Of a stretch of DNA of 35,993 nt, positions 23,280-31,832 are shown one piece after another. Position 1 is the stretch's first letter; every line of letters starts with the position of its first letter. Under the pieces are notes generated by a model. It was not told where the DNA came from and made no database searches. It saw only the letters and a program-made list of their open reading frames with translations. The position numbers and the translations under genes were made by a program. Location: the NCBI GenBank assembly GCA_030540395.1, contig JAUNWI010000017.1, positions 1 through 35,993 of the forward strand, given 5' to 3'. Origin of the DNA: Phascolarctobacterium sp. GTDB lineage: Bacteria > Bacillota > Negativicutes > Acidaminococcales > Acidaminococcaceae.

Positions 23280-25348
23280 TGGAAATCAAGGTAGCAGAAT
23301 ACTGCGGTTTTTGTTATGGTGTGAAGCGTGCGGTGGAGCTGGCCCAGGGGGCAGCTAGTGAGCACGTCAAGGGTGGCACCTTCGGTCCCCTCATTCACAA
23401 TCCCCAGCTCATAGAAGAACTGGCAGCACAGGGTATTGCCTGCAAGGAAAGCTTGGAGGAATTCACTGCCGGTGAAACAGTAATTTTTCGCTCCCATGGT
23501 GTGGGCCCTGAGGTTTACGCCGAGGCGGAGCAAAGAGGCCTGCAAATCTTGGACGCAACCTGTCCTAATGTGCGCTTGGCCCAAAAAAAGGCTGCTCAGG
23601 CAGCAGCAGATGGCTATTATCCCGTCATTGTGGGAGAAAAAAATCACCCAGAAGTAAAAAGTATTTTAAAATGGGCAGGAAAATCGGCCATCTGTATCGA
23701 ATGTATAAAAGATATCTCTAGTGTGCCGCAAAGGGAGCGGTATGGAGTCATTATCCAGACCACTTTTGAGCTGCAAAAATTCGAAGATATATTGCAGGAA
23801 TTGCAAAAGCAACGCCCGGGAGAGTATCGTGTGGAACGCACCATCTGCCTGGCAACCAGCCAAAGACAAAAGGCAGCTGTGGAGCTGGCCAAGGAGTCGG
23901 ACGCAGTGGTTGTTATCGGTGGAAGAAATAGTGCCAACACGAGGCATCTTTTTGAGCTAGTGCAGGCCAATTGCAGCAAAGCATATCATATCGAAACTGC
24001 AGACGAGCTGCATGCAGACATGCTCAGGGATTGTCATAAAATTGGAATCACGGCTGGGGCATCGACTCCTGACCGTTTAATTAAGGAGGCTATTATAGCA
24101 ATGGAAAACATGGATTTTGAAAGCATGCTCAACGAAAGTATGGAGGTAGAGGTATATCCGGGCAAAATTGTTAACGGTACCGTTATTCAATTGGATAAAG
24201 ACGGCGTATATGTTTCTTTTGGATATAGACATGATGGCTTGATCACTTATCCCGAATGGAACCCGGCTGTGGCTCCCGAAGAACTGATGGAAACCATCAA
24301 GGTTGGCGACGAAGTTGAAGCTAAGGTTATTCCTGGCAGCACCAAGAGTGATTTTGTTCGCCTGTCCAAGGTTAAAGCTGAACGCGACGCTGCATGGAAA
24401 AATGTTGGCGAGCTGGCTGAAGGTGAAAAACGCGAAGCTACTGTTAAAGTACTGCGCATCATCAAGAACAAAGCTAAGAACATTGTTGGCTTGGCAGTTG
24501 CAGTTGAAGGCGTTGAAGGCTTTATGCCCGCTAGCCATGTAGAGCTGCGCCGCGTTGAGGATTTCACTCCGTACATTGGCCAAGAGCTGCAAGCTGAAAT
24601 TATCGAAGTAGACCTGGAAAAGAAACGCATCGTTGTTTCTCGCCGCGACCTGCTGAAGGCTGAGCGCGAAGCTAAGGCTAAGGCTTGGAAGGAGCAAAAG
24701 GAAGCTCAAGCACAAGCTCGTAAAGAAGCACGTGCTGCTGCTGAAGAAGCTGCTTATGCATCCGTTGAAGAAGGCCAAGTAGTACCTGGCAAGGTTGTTA
24801 AGGTTGCTGAATTTGGTCTGTTCGTAGAAGTTGGCGCTGGTCTGGTTGGCCTGGTTCACAACACCGAGCTGGCTTGGGACCGCACTGTAAAGGCTGCTGA
24901 CGTTGCTAAGGAAGGCGACGAAGTAACTGTTCTGGTTAAGAAGATTGACCGCGAAAACAAACGCGTTGCTCTGTCCATCAAGGCTACCCAAGAGGATCCT
25001 TGGAAGGTAGAAGCTGGTCAATTCCATGTTGGCGACATCCTGGAAGTTGAAGTAGCTCGTTTTCTGCCCTTCGGCGCTATCGTTAAATTGACCGACAAGG
25101 TTGAAGGCCTGGTTCACATTTCCGAAATCGCTCAAGAGCGTATTGCTAAACCCGACGACGCTCTGGAGCTGGGTCAAAAGGTTCAAGCTGAAGTTATTAA
25201 GATGGATCTGGACAGCAAGAAGATCGGCCTGAGCATCTCCAAGGTTAAACGTGATGCTGAAAAGAACGAATATCGTTCCTACATGGGCAAAAAGAATTCT
25301 TCCCTGTCTCAAAACCTGTCCGAACAGCTGGAAAGCTTGGAAAAATAA
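23276..25348 (+). CDS. ispH: IspH (4-hydroxy-3-methylbut-2-enyl diphosphate reductase) fused to ribosomal protein S1
   Basis: Residues 1 to about 277 are IspH, the [4Fe-4S] enzyme making IPP and DMAPP in the last MEP step. Cluster cysteines C13 (GFCYGV), C96 (DATCPNV) and C191 (ICLATSQRQ) are all present, with H41, H74, H124 and E126 of the active site. Residues about 293-660 hold four S1 repeats (near 293-365, 383-457, 500-570, 584-656), with a charged Ala/Lys/Glu helix at 461-493 between the second and third. Such IspH-S1 fusions are known in Clostridia and Negativicutes. The S1 half uses visibly different, ribosomal-type codons (GTT, GCT, GAA). An internal AAGGAGG and ATG at the junction may yield a separate S1 protein. 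Confidence 0.95.
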   Translation: MMEIKVAEYCGFCYGVKRAVELAQGAASEHVKGGTFGPLIHNPQLIEELAAQGIACKESLEEFTAGETVIFRSHGVGPEVYAEAEQRGLQILDATCPNVRLAQKKAAQAAADGYYPVIVGEKNHPEVKSILKWAGKSAICIECIKDISSVPQRERYGVIIQTTFELQKFEDILQELQKQRPGEYRVERTICLATSQRQKAAVELAKESDAVVVIGGRNSANTRHLFELVQANCSKAYHIETADELHADMLRDCHKIGITAGASTPDRLIKEAIIAMENMDFESMLNESMEVEVYPGKIVNGTVIQLDKDGVYVSFGYRHDGLITYPEWNPAVAPEELMETIKVGDEVEAKVIPGSTKSDFVRLSKVKAERDAAWKNVGELAEGEKREATVKVLRIIKNKAKNIVGLAVAVEGVEGFMPASHVELRRVEDFTPYIGQELQAEIIEVDLEKKRIVVSRRDLLKAEREAKAKAWKEQKEAQAQARKEARAAAEEAAYASVEEGQVVPGKVVKVAEFGLFVEVGAGLVGLVHNTELAWDRTVKAADVAKEGDEVTVLVKKIDRENKRVALSIKATQEDPWKVEAGQFHVGDILEVEVARFLPFGAIVKLTDKVEGLVHISEIAQERIAKPDDALELGQKVQAEVIKMDLDSKKIGLSISKVKRDAEKNEYRSYMGKKNSSLSQNLSEQLESLEK
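24082..24103 (+). promoter_or_regulatory. Internal ribosome binding site and in-frame ATG at the IspH/S1 junction
   Basis: TAAGGAGG at 24082-24089 is followed after 11 bp by ATG at 24101, in the same frame as the fusion (Met276). Initiation here would give a 415-residue protein containing only the four S1 domains. The bases also encode the IspH end (LIKEAI), so the site may be coincidental. Confidence 0.4.
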
Positions 25349-25359
25349 GGAGAGCTTAA

Positions 25360-26424
25360 ATGCAGCGCGAACAACGTAAGCTGGAACATATAAAATATGC
25401 CCTAGAGCTTGGCGATGGACCCGCGACCACGCATTTTGCTGACCTGCGTTTTGTACACAATTGTCTGCCGGAAATTAATCCGGCAGACATTGATATATCG
25501 GTGAAGCTAATGGGCAAACGGTTACGTTTGCCCTTTTTCATTGATGCCATTACGGGCAGCACGGATGCGGTAACCGAAATCAATGGTAAGTTAGCCCAGG
25601 TGGCGGCTTCCTGCGGCATTGGTATGGCAGTTGGCTCCCAATATGGCGCTGTTTGCCAGGGCACGGGCGTGGAAAGCTTTAAGGTGGTGCGGGATAAGAA
25701 CCCCGAGGGCCTGGTTTTTGCCAATATGAGCGCCTTTGTGACCTATGAGCAGGCGCTGGCTGCGGTGGATATGCTGGAGGCAGATGCGCTGGAGCTGCAT
25801 TTGAATGCAGCCCAGGAGCTGCACATGACCGAGGGTGACAAGAATTATGCAGGCCTGCTGAAGAACATGCTCACCATTTTTCAGGATTTGCCCGTTCCCA
25901 TTATTGTGAAGGAAACAGGCTGTGGTATTGCCAAGGAGCAGTATGAAGAGCTTTTGGCCGCGGGCTTTTATGTGTATAACTGCGCCGGTGCCGGAGGCAC
26001 CAATTTTCCTGCCATCGAAGCCGCCCGCAGCGGCAAGGAGCTGGCAGGGGACTTTGTAGGCTGGGGACTGCCCACCTGTTGGTCTCTTATTGATGGCCAG
26101 CAGGTTATCCCTGCCAAGCGCTGTCTTTTGGCCAGCGGTGGCATTCGCACCGCCGGGGATATTGCCAAGGCCTTCGCACTAGGCGCGGATGCCGTAGGCA
26201 TCACCGCGCCGGTGCTCAGGCTGGTGCTGGAACAGGGCGTGGGCAAGGCCATTGCCTATTTTGAGGACCTGGCTCAAGAGCTGATGCAGTACATGCTTTT
26301 GCTTGGCTGCCGCACTCCTTATGAGCTGCGCAGGGTGCCCTTAATCATCAGCGGGGAGACCAGAAACTATATTGACTGCCGTGGTTATGATTTGGCAGCA
26401 CTGTGCCGGTCTAGAAATAGATAA
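25360..26424 (+). CDS. fni: Type 2 isopentenyl-diphosphate delta-isomerase
   Basis: This 354-residue FMN enzyme interconverts IPP and DMAPP. Signs of the type 2 (Fni) family: the N-terminal RKLEHIKYAL, FFIDAITGSTDAVTEINGKLAQVAASCGIGMAVGSQ (FMN region), ALELHLNAAQELHMTEGD (containing the family Gln and the metal-binding Glu), IVKETGCGI, AGAGGTNFPAIEAARS and LLASGGIRTAGDIAKAFALGADAVG. AAGGAG precedes the ATG. It begins 11 bp after the IspH-S1 gene, so two consecutive isoprenoid enzymes are encoded together. With IspH making both isomers, this isomerase would balance the ratio. Confidence 0.9.
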   Translation: MQREQRKLEHIKYALELGDGPATTHFADLRFVHNCLPEINPADIDISVKLMGKRLRLPFFIDAITGSTDAVTEINGKLAQVAASCGIGMAVGSQYGAVCQGTGVESFKVVRDKNPEGLVFANMSAFVTYEQALAAVDMLEADALELHLNAAQELHMTEGDKNYAGLLKNMLTIFQDLPVPIIVKETGCGIAKEQYEELLAAGFYVYNCAGAGGTNFPAIEAARSGKELAGDFVGWGLPTCWSLIDGQQVIPAKRCLLASGGIRTAGDIAKAFALGADAVGITAPVLRLVLEQGVGKAIAYFEDLAQELMQYMLLLGCRTPYELRRVPLIISGETRNYIDCRGYDLAALCRSRNR

Positions 26425-26481
26425 AATGCGGCTTTTTTGTGCAAAATCTGTTAAGTTTTGAGCATATCTTGTGGTAAACAC

Positions 26482-26510
26482 TTGCCATGCTTGTCAGATG
26501 ATGTTATAAT
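26482..26510 (+). promoter_or_regulatory. Promoter of the rimP-nusA-infB operon
   Basis: TTGCCA (26482-26487) and TATAAT (26505-26510) are 17 bp apart in the 190-bp spacer between the isomerase gene and rimP. No convincing terminator for the upstream gene is seen in that spacer. Confidence 0.75.
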
Positions 26511-26537
26511 ATGTGTTAGAAGTATAAGTATCTTAGT

Positions 26538-26566
26538 GAAAGAGTGGGTTGCGTACCCGCTCTTTC
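26538..26566 (+). promoter_or_regulatory. 5' leader hairpin upstream of rimP
   Basis: GAAAGAGTGGGT (26538-26549) pairs with ACCCGCTCTTTC (26555-26566), a 12-bp stem with one G-U pair and a 5-nt loop, about 25 nt after the expected transcription start. A GAGTGGG-type hairpin before rimP recurs in many Firmicutes (recalled, not checked). No U-tract follows, so it is more likely a leader structure than a terminator. Confidence 0.6.
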
Positions 26567-26615
26567 CGCTTATTATGCAAAAAAACTAAATACAAAATTG
26601 AATATGGAGGTGAAT

Positions 26616-27095
26616 ATGATGCAGGCAAAAGAGGTAGAAGCACTAATTACCGCTCTAGTGGAGCCCATTTTGGCAGATACTGAAATGACTTTGGTGGATG
26701 TGGAATATGTGCGTGAAAAGGATTGGTATCTGCGCATTTTCATTGACAAGCCCGGCGGAGTTGAAATTGACGATTGCCAGCTGGTCAGTGAACAATTGAC
26801 AGCAGTATTGGACGCTAAGGACCCCATTCCGGATAAGTATTTTCTGGAGGTTTCCTCTCCTGGCATCGACAGGCCGCTGAAAAAGGACAAGGATTTTGAA
26901 GCAGCCTATGGCACAAAGGTTGACATTATGTTTTTCGCTCCCTGGGAGGGCTTAAAGAGCCTTGTAGGTGTGCTGGAATCCCATGACGATGATGCCGTTT
27001 GGGTTAGAAAGATTATTAAGGGTAAGGAATTTAAGAATCCTGACCGTATTGAACGCAAATTGATAGCTGTTATTAGACCGCATATTGACTTTTAA
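26616..27095 (+). CDS. rimP: Ribosome maturation factor RimP
   Basis: RimP assists maturation of the 30S subunit. In this 159-residue protein the N-terminal alpha/beta domain contains LVDVEYVREKDWYLRIFIDKPGGVEIDDCQLVS and the diagnostic LEVSSPGIDRPLKKDKDF; the C-terminal SH3-like domain follows. ATG 26616 is chosen, with GGAGGTG 5 bp upstream (ATG 26619 is also possible); the frame extends upstream through the leader hairpin but has no start signals there. It is the first gene of the operon. Confidence 0.94.
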   Translation: MMQAKEVEALITALVEPILADTEMTLVDVEYVREKDWYLRIFIDKPGGVEIDDCQLVSEQLTAVLDAKDPIPDKYFLEVSSPGIDRPLKKDKDFEAAYGTKVDIMFFAPWEGLKSLVGVLESHDDDAVWVRKIIKGKEFKNPDRIERKLIAVIRPHIDF

Positions 27096-27124
27096 AAAAT
27101 TACAGAAAATAGGAGGCGTACTAA

Positions 27125-28198
27125 GTGAACGCAGATTTTATCTCAGCCATTCAAGAATTGGGAAAGGAGAAGGGTATTGAGCCCGAGCTTCTGTACCAGG
27201 CTGTTGAAGACGCTTTGGTTGCTGCTTATAAGAAAAATTCCAACATTAACCAAAATGTTAGAGTGGATATGAATAAGGAAACCGGTGAAATTCATGTATA
27301 TGCTCAACGCACCGTGGTTGAGGGTGTACCTGTTGATGAGACTCAAATGACCTTGGACGAAGCTCATGTTATTGACCCTCGTTATATGATTGGTGATATT
27401 GTTGAGACCGAGGTTACTCCGAAAAACTTTGGTCGTATTGCTGCCCAAAACGCCAAGCAGGTTGTGGTACAACGCATCCGCGAGGCTGAACGTGGACAGG
27501 TTTATGAGCGCTTCCAAAGCCGTAATCAGGATATCGTTACCGGTATCATTGAACGCCAGGAAAATAAGAATGTATACATTGATTTAGGCAAGGTAGAGGC
27601 TGTGCTTACTCCTAACGAGCAAATCCCCGGCGAGATTTATCAATATCATGACCGCATGAAGACCTTTATTGTAGAGGTTAAGCGCTCTGCTAAAGGACCT
27701 CAAATCGTGGTTTCTCGTACTCATCCCGGCCTGTTAAAGCGTTTGTTTGAGCTGGAGGTGCCCGAAATCCATGATGGCATCGTTGAAATTAAGTCCGTGG
27801 CTCGTGAGCCCGGTATGCGCTCTAAAATCAGTGTTTATACTGCGGATGAAAATGTTGACCCGGTTGGTGCTTGCGTGGGCCACAAGGGCATGCGTGTGCA
27901 AACCATTGTTAACGAGCTCCGTGGTGAGAAGATTGATATTGTTAAATACAGCGAGGACCCCGCTCAATATGTGGCTAATGCCCTGAGCCCGGCTAAGGTC
28001 GTGAGCACCAATGTCAACGAAGCAGAGAAGATTTGCCGCGTGGTTGTGCCCGACTATCAGCTGTCTTTGGCTATTGGCAAGGAGGGTCAAAATGCCCGCC
28101 TGGCTGCCAAGCTGACCGGCTGGAAGATTGATATTAAGAGCGAGAGCCAAGCTAAGGAAGAAGAAGCAGCTCCTGTTGAAGCAGAGCAAGAAGCATGA
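27125..28198 (+). CDS. nusA: Transcription termination/antitermination factor NusA
   Basis: NusA binds RNA polymerase and nascent RNA and modulates pausing, termination and antitermination. The 357 residues contain the N-terminal RNAP-binding domain (1-125), an S1 domain (about 135-200, VTGIIERQENKNVYIDLGKVEAVLTP), and KH domains (about 205-340, with DPVGACVGHKGMRVQTIVNEL and LAIGKEGQNARLAAKLTGWKIDIKS). There is no C-terminal acidic repeat region, as is usual outside Proteobacteria. It starts with GTG, preceded by AGGAGGCG. It overlaps the ylxR start by 4 bp. Confidence 0.95.
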   Translation: MNADFISAIQELGKEKGIEPELLYQAVEDALVAAYKKNSNINQNVRVDMNKETGEIHVYAQRTVVEGVPVDETQMTLDEAHVIDPRYMIGDIVETEVTPKNFGRIAAQNAKQVVVQRIREAERGQVYERFQSRNQDIVTGIIERQENKNVYIDLGKVEAVLTPNEQIPGEIYQYHDRMKTFIVEVKRSAKGPQIVVSRTHPGLLKRLFELEVPEIHDGIVEIKSVAREPGMRSKISVYTADENVDPVGACVGHKGMRVQTIVNELRGEKIDIVKYSEDPAQYVANALSPAKVVSTNVNEAEKICRVVVPDYQLSLAIGKEGQNARLAAKLTGWKIDIKSESQAKEEEAAPVEAEQEA

Positions 28199-28470
28199 TG
28201 AAGGTTAAAAAGATTCCGCAGCGCAAATGTGTGGGCTGCAATGAAATGAAGGATAAAAAGGCTTTACTGCGCATTGTGCGTTCTCCCGAGGGTGAAATCA
28301 GCCTTGATTTGACTGGCAAGAAGAACGGACGTGGCGCCTATGTGTGCCCCAACAAGGAGTGCATTATGAAGGCTGTGAAGGAAAAACGTCTGGAACGCGC
28401 CTTGGAAAAGCCCATTAGTGATGCCGTAACGAAACAATTGCTGGAGGATTTGGAGCATGGCCAACAATAA
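28195..28470 (+). CDS. rnpM: YlxR family RNA-binding protein (RnpM)
   Basis: A 91-residue YlxR protein, recently linked to RNase P modulation in Firmicutes and named RnpM. The N-terminus reads KIPQRKCVGCNEMKDKKALLRIVR, with the family CVGC motif, then DLTGKKNGRGAYVCPNKECI. It lies between nusA and the L7Ae-like gene, with which it overlaps by 14 bp, the usual operon position. Confidence 0.9.
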   Translation: MMKVKKIPQRKCVGCNEMKDKKALLRIVRSPEGEISLDLTGKKNGRGAYVCPNKECIMKAVKEKRLERALEKPISDAVTKQLLEDLEHGQQ

Positions 28471-28753
28471 GCAAGCCTTTGCGCTTGGTTTGGCCCAAAA
28501 AGCAGGCAAAATCGTTTCTGGTGACTTTGCGGTAAAAAGTGCCCTAAAGTCCGGAACGGTGAAGCTGCTAGTAGTGGCCATGGACACTGCGCCCAACTCC
28601 AAAAAAGAGCTTTGCTATTTAGCCGCACAGGCAGGTGTGCCGGTGGTGGAGCTATTGACCCGCTGGGAGCTGGGAAGTGCCCTGGGCAAGGGTCAAAGAG
28701 CTGCTGCCGCCATCACAGATAGCAATTTCGCCAGCATGCTGCAGGGAAAATAA
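28457..28753 (+). CDS. ylxQ: L7Ae-family ribosomal protein (YlxQ-like)
   Basis: A 98-residue protein of the L7Ae/L30e fold, which binds kink-turn RNA. The characteristic start FALGLAQKAGKIVSGDFAVKSALKSG and the GVPVVELLTRWELGSALGKGQRAAAAITD end match the YlxQ group that sits upstream of infB in Firmicutes. Its exact RNA partner is not known from sequence. Confidence 0.88.
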   Translation: MANNKQAFALGLAQKAGKIVSGDFAVKSALKSGTVKLLVVAMDTAPNSKKELCYLAAQAGVPVVELLTRWELGSALGKGQRAAAAITDSNFASMLQGK

Positions 28754-28784
28754 ATCCCCTTATGTCTAGTCTGGAGGTGGATGC

Positions 28785-31367
28785 ATGAGTAATAAAAGAA
28801 TATATGAGGTGGCTGCCGATTATGGCAAGCCCGTTAACGAGGTATTAGATTTGCTCAAGAAGCATAATCTTGAGAAGAAGAATTTTAGTGGCGCTGATGA
28901 ACAGGTAATGGCTGTGATTCGTAATGCTTACGATAAAAAGCCTGAACCCCCCAAGCCGGCACCGAAACCGGAAAAGAAGCAGGAACCCCCGCGTCAGGCA
29001 CAGGCTGTAAAAAAAGAACAGCCCAAGCAGCAAAATAATAATAAAAACGGTCAGAGGAATATGCAGCAAAACAATCAAAATCAACGCAACAATGGCCAAC
29101 AAGGCCGCCCGGAAAATCGTCAGGGCAATAACAACGGACAACAAGCTAATCGCGACAACCGCGGTCAAGGCCAAAACCGTAGCAATAATAATGCACAACA
29201 GGGCAACCGCGACAACAAGGGCCAAGGCCAAAATCGTAGCAATAATGGCCAACAGGGCAATCGCCAGGGTGGTCGCAACGATAATAAGCGTCAAGGCGGT
29301 ATTTTCGTAGGTCCCAAGGGCCAACAGCCCGGCCAAGCAGTGCACGGTGAAAGCCGCAGCATGAATGCAGGTCGCAGTGCTGCTCGCAATGAGGGCCGCA
29401 GTGAAAATCGCAACGAGCGTTTGGAAGCAAGAGCCGAAATGCCCCGTGGCAAGGAAAGCCGTAATGCTGGCAAGAGCCGCAAGGAAAAGCCGCAGATTAA
29501 GGGCTCCTATGCTACTAAGGAAAGCCGTCCTAACCGCAGCGCCGGTCATCAAATGCCCGTAAACCGCAATCGCAAGCCCAATAATGCGCCCAAGGCTGCA
29601 GCTGCACCGGCAGAAATTGTGCGTCCTACCTATGTAGAAATTGGTGAATCCATCAATGTGCAGGAGTTTGCCAAGCTGATTAAGCGCGAGGTAAACGAGG
29701 TTATTAAGGCTCTCTTCATGCTGGGCATGATGGTTACCATTAACCAGGACATCGATTTTGATACCGCTCAACTGATTGGCGACAACTTTGGTGTAGAAGT
29801 TGGCCAAAAGGCTCCGGAGGAGGATCCCACCGAGATTCCCGAGGTTGATGACCCCGAAGAGAAGCGCTTGCCCCGTCCGCCTGTAATCACTGTTATGGGT
29901 CACGTTGACCACGGCAAAACCTCTTTGCTGGACGCTATTCGCAAAACTAATGTAACCGCACGCGAAGCGGGCGGTATTACCCAGCACATTGGTGCATATA
30001 AGGTTAATTACCAAGGCAAGCAAATCGTCTTTTTGGATACCCCCGGTCACGAAGCCTTCACCGCTATGCGTGCTCGTGGTGCCCAAGTAACCGACGTTGC
30101 TATTCTTGTAGTTGCTGCAGACGACGGTGTAATGCCCCAAACCATTGAGGCTATTAACCATGCCAAGGCAGCAAAGGTGCCCATTATTGTTGCTATCAAC
30201 AAGATGGACCGCATGGGCGCAAATCCGGACCATGTAAAGCAACAGCTGGCTGAGCATGGCCTGATCCCCGAGGATTGGGGCGGCGACACCATTATGGTTC
30301 CCGTATCCGCTCATCAAAAGACCGGTATTACCGACCTTTTGGAAATGATTCTTTTGGTTGCTGAAATGCAGGAGCTGAAGGCTAACCCCAATCTGCCCGC
30401 CCATGGCACCATTATCGAGGCTCAATTGGATAAGGGTCGTGGCCCTGTTGCTACCGTTTTGGTACAACGCGGTACCCTGCATATCGGCGATACCATTATT
30501 GCCGGCACCAGCTTTGGTAAGGTACGTGCCATGGTCAACGACCGTGGTGAAAAGGTTAAGAAGGCCCTGCCTTCCACCCCTGTAGAGGTTTTGGGCCTCA
30601 ACGACGTGCCCCAAGCAGGCGATATCTTGGACAGCACCGACGAGAAAACTGCTCGTAGCGTTGCTGAAAAACGTATTGCCAAGAAGAAGGAAGAGGAGAT
30701 TAAGCTTAACTCCAAGGTATCCTTGGATGACCTGTTCCAACGCATTCAAGAGGGCGAAATCAAAGAGCTGAACATCGTTGTTAAGGCTGACGTTCAAGGC
30801 ACCATTGAAGCCTTGAAGGCTTCTTTGGAGAAGATTAAGAACGATGAGGTTAAGGTTGTTGTTGTTCATGCCGGCGTTGGCGCTATTACCGAGTCCGACG
30901 TTATGCTGGCATCCGCAGCCAATGCGCTCATCATCGGCTTTAACGTTCGTCCCGATGCCAACGCTCGCAAGGCTGCTGAAACCGAAAAGGTTGACGTGCG
31001 TACCTATCGCGTAATCTACGACGCTCTGAACGATGTAGAGGCTGCTATTAAGGGTATGCTGGCACCCAAGTTCAAAGAGGTTGTACAAGGCCGCGTAGAG
31101 GTGCGTCAGCTGATTACTATTTCCAAGCTGCTCATTGCCGGCTGCTATGTACTGGAGGGCAAGGTTACCAACAGCTCCAAGGTGCGTATCATCCGCGACG
31201 GCATAGTGCTCCATGATGATGTAATCGACTCCCTGCGCCGCTTTAAGGATGACGTAAAAGAGGTTGCTCAAGGCTACGAATGCGGTATTACCTTGGAAAA
31301 ATATCGCGATTTGAAAGAGGGCGACGTCTTCGAAATCTACGATATGGAAGAGGTTGCAGTAGAGTAG
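28785..31367 (+). CDS. infB: Translation initiation factor IF-2
   Basis: IF-2 is the GTPase that brings initiator tRNA to the ribosome. The 860 residues contain an IF2_N domain (2-50), a long disordered linker (about 52-278) rich in Asn, Gln, Arg and Gly with tandem repeats, a second IF2_N-like helical domain (283-340), the GTPase domain (G1 GHVDHGKT at 372-379, then DTPGHEAF and NKMDR), and the C-terminal domains II to IV that bind fMet-tRNA. GGAGGTGG precedes the ATG. The linker's composition is unlike the rest of the protein, although such variable linkers are common. Confidence 0.96.
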   Translation: MSNKRIYEVAADYGKPVNEVLDLLKKHNLEKKNFSGADEQVMAVIRNAYDKKPEPPKPAPKPEKKQEPPRQAQAVKKEQPKQQNNNKNGQRNMQQNNQNQRNNGQQGRPENRQGNNNGQQANRDNRGQGQNRSNNNAQQGNRDNKGQGQNRSNNGQQGNRQGGRNDNKRQGGIFVGPKGQQPGQAVHGESRSMNAGRSAARNEGRSENRNERLEARAEMPRGKESRNAGKSRKEKPQIKGSYATKESRPNRSAGHQMPVNRNRKPNNAPKAAAAPAEIVRPTYVEIGESINVQEFAKLIKREVNEVIKALFMLGMMVTINQDIDFDTAQLIGDNFGVEVGQKAPEEDPTEIPEVDDPEEKRLPRPPVITVMGHVDHGKTSLLDAIRKTNVTAREAGGITQHIGAYKVNYQGKQIVFLDTPGHEAFTAMRARGAQVTDVAILVVAADDGVMPQTIEAINHAKAAKVPIIVAINKMDRMGANPDHVKQQLAEHGLIPEDWGGDTIMVPVSAHQKTGITDLLEMILLVAEMQELKANPNLPAHGTIIEAQLDKGRGPVATVLVQRGTLHIGDTIIAGTSFGKVRAMVNDRGEKVKKALPSTPVEVLGLNDVPQAGDILDSTDEKTARSVAEKRIAKKKEEEIKLNSKVSLDDLFQRIQEGEIKELNIVVKADVQGTIEALKASLEKIKNDEVKVVVVHAGVGAITESDVMLASAANALIIGFNVRPDANARKAAETEKVDVRTYRVIYDALNDVEAAIKGMLAPKFKEVVQGRVEVRQLITISKLLIAGCYVLEGKVTNSSKVRIIRDGIVLHDDVIDSLRRFKDDVKEVAQGYECGITLEKYRDLKEGDVFEIYDMEEVAVE

Positions 31368-31391
31368 GATAAATGTTATTTTAGGCTTTTG

Positions 31392-31415
31392 CTAAGGCTG
31401 TAGATACGGCCTTAG
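31392..31415 (+). other. Stem-loop in the infB-rbfA spacer
   Basis: CTAAGGCTGT (31392-31401) pairs with ACGGCCTTAG (31406-31415), a 10-bp stem with one G-U pair and a 4-nt loop. There is no U-tract, so it is probably an mRNA processing or stability structure rather than a terminator. Confidence 0.5.
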
Positions 31416-31436
31416 TGGTAGCCCAGGAGAAAATAT

Positions 31437-31832
31437 ATGGCAAGACTTAGAGTTGAAAAAGTCCAGGAAGCTATCCAACATGAGATCAGCAATATGCTGC
31501 TCCATGATGTGAAGGACCCCCGCATTCAGTTTGTAACTGTAACCGGTGTGGAGCTGACGGACGATATGAGCTATGCCAAGGTATTTATCAGCATGTATGG
31601 ACCCGAGGAAAAACAGGAGGAAACTTGGAAGGCCCTCAATAAGGCCTTGGGCTTCATGCGCACGGAGATTGCCAAGCGCATTCGTCTGCGCTTTGCGCCC
31701 ACGCTGATTTTGCAAAAGGATAAATCCATGGAATACAGCGCTCATATCCAAAGCATTCTGGACAAAATAAACAAAGAAGAAAAGACCTTGGCTGATGCAA
31801 AGGCCGAGGCAGAAGCTGGTCCCAATGAGTAA
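31437..31832 (+). CDS. rbfA: 30S ribosome-binding factor RbfA
   Basis: RbfA binds pre-30S particles and helps 16S rRNA maturation. The 131-residue protein shows the KH-fold family pattern: RVEKVQEAIQHEISNMLLHDVKDPRI, then VTGVELTDDMSYAKVFISMYG and RTEIAKRIRLRFAPTLILQKDKSMEYSAHI. An AGGAGAAA site precedes the ATG. The end overlaps the nrnA start by 8 bp. Confidence 0.94.
   Translation: MARLRVEKVQEAIQHEISNMLLHDVKDPRIQFVTVTGVELTDDMSYAKVFISMYGPEEKQEETWKALNKALGFMRTEIAKRIRLRFAPTLILQKDKSMEYSAHIQSILDKINKEEKTLADAKAEAEAGPNE

Noticed and set aside
24077..25312. 411-codon minus-strand open frame opposite the IspH-S1 gene
   Set aside because: Shadow of the biased S1 codons; no family features in the translation.
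28845..31271. 808-codon open frame on the minus strand opposite infB
   Set aside because: Antisense shadow of a well-conserved gene caused by its codon bias; the translation has no recognisable domain and there is no ribosome binding site or promoter.
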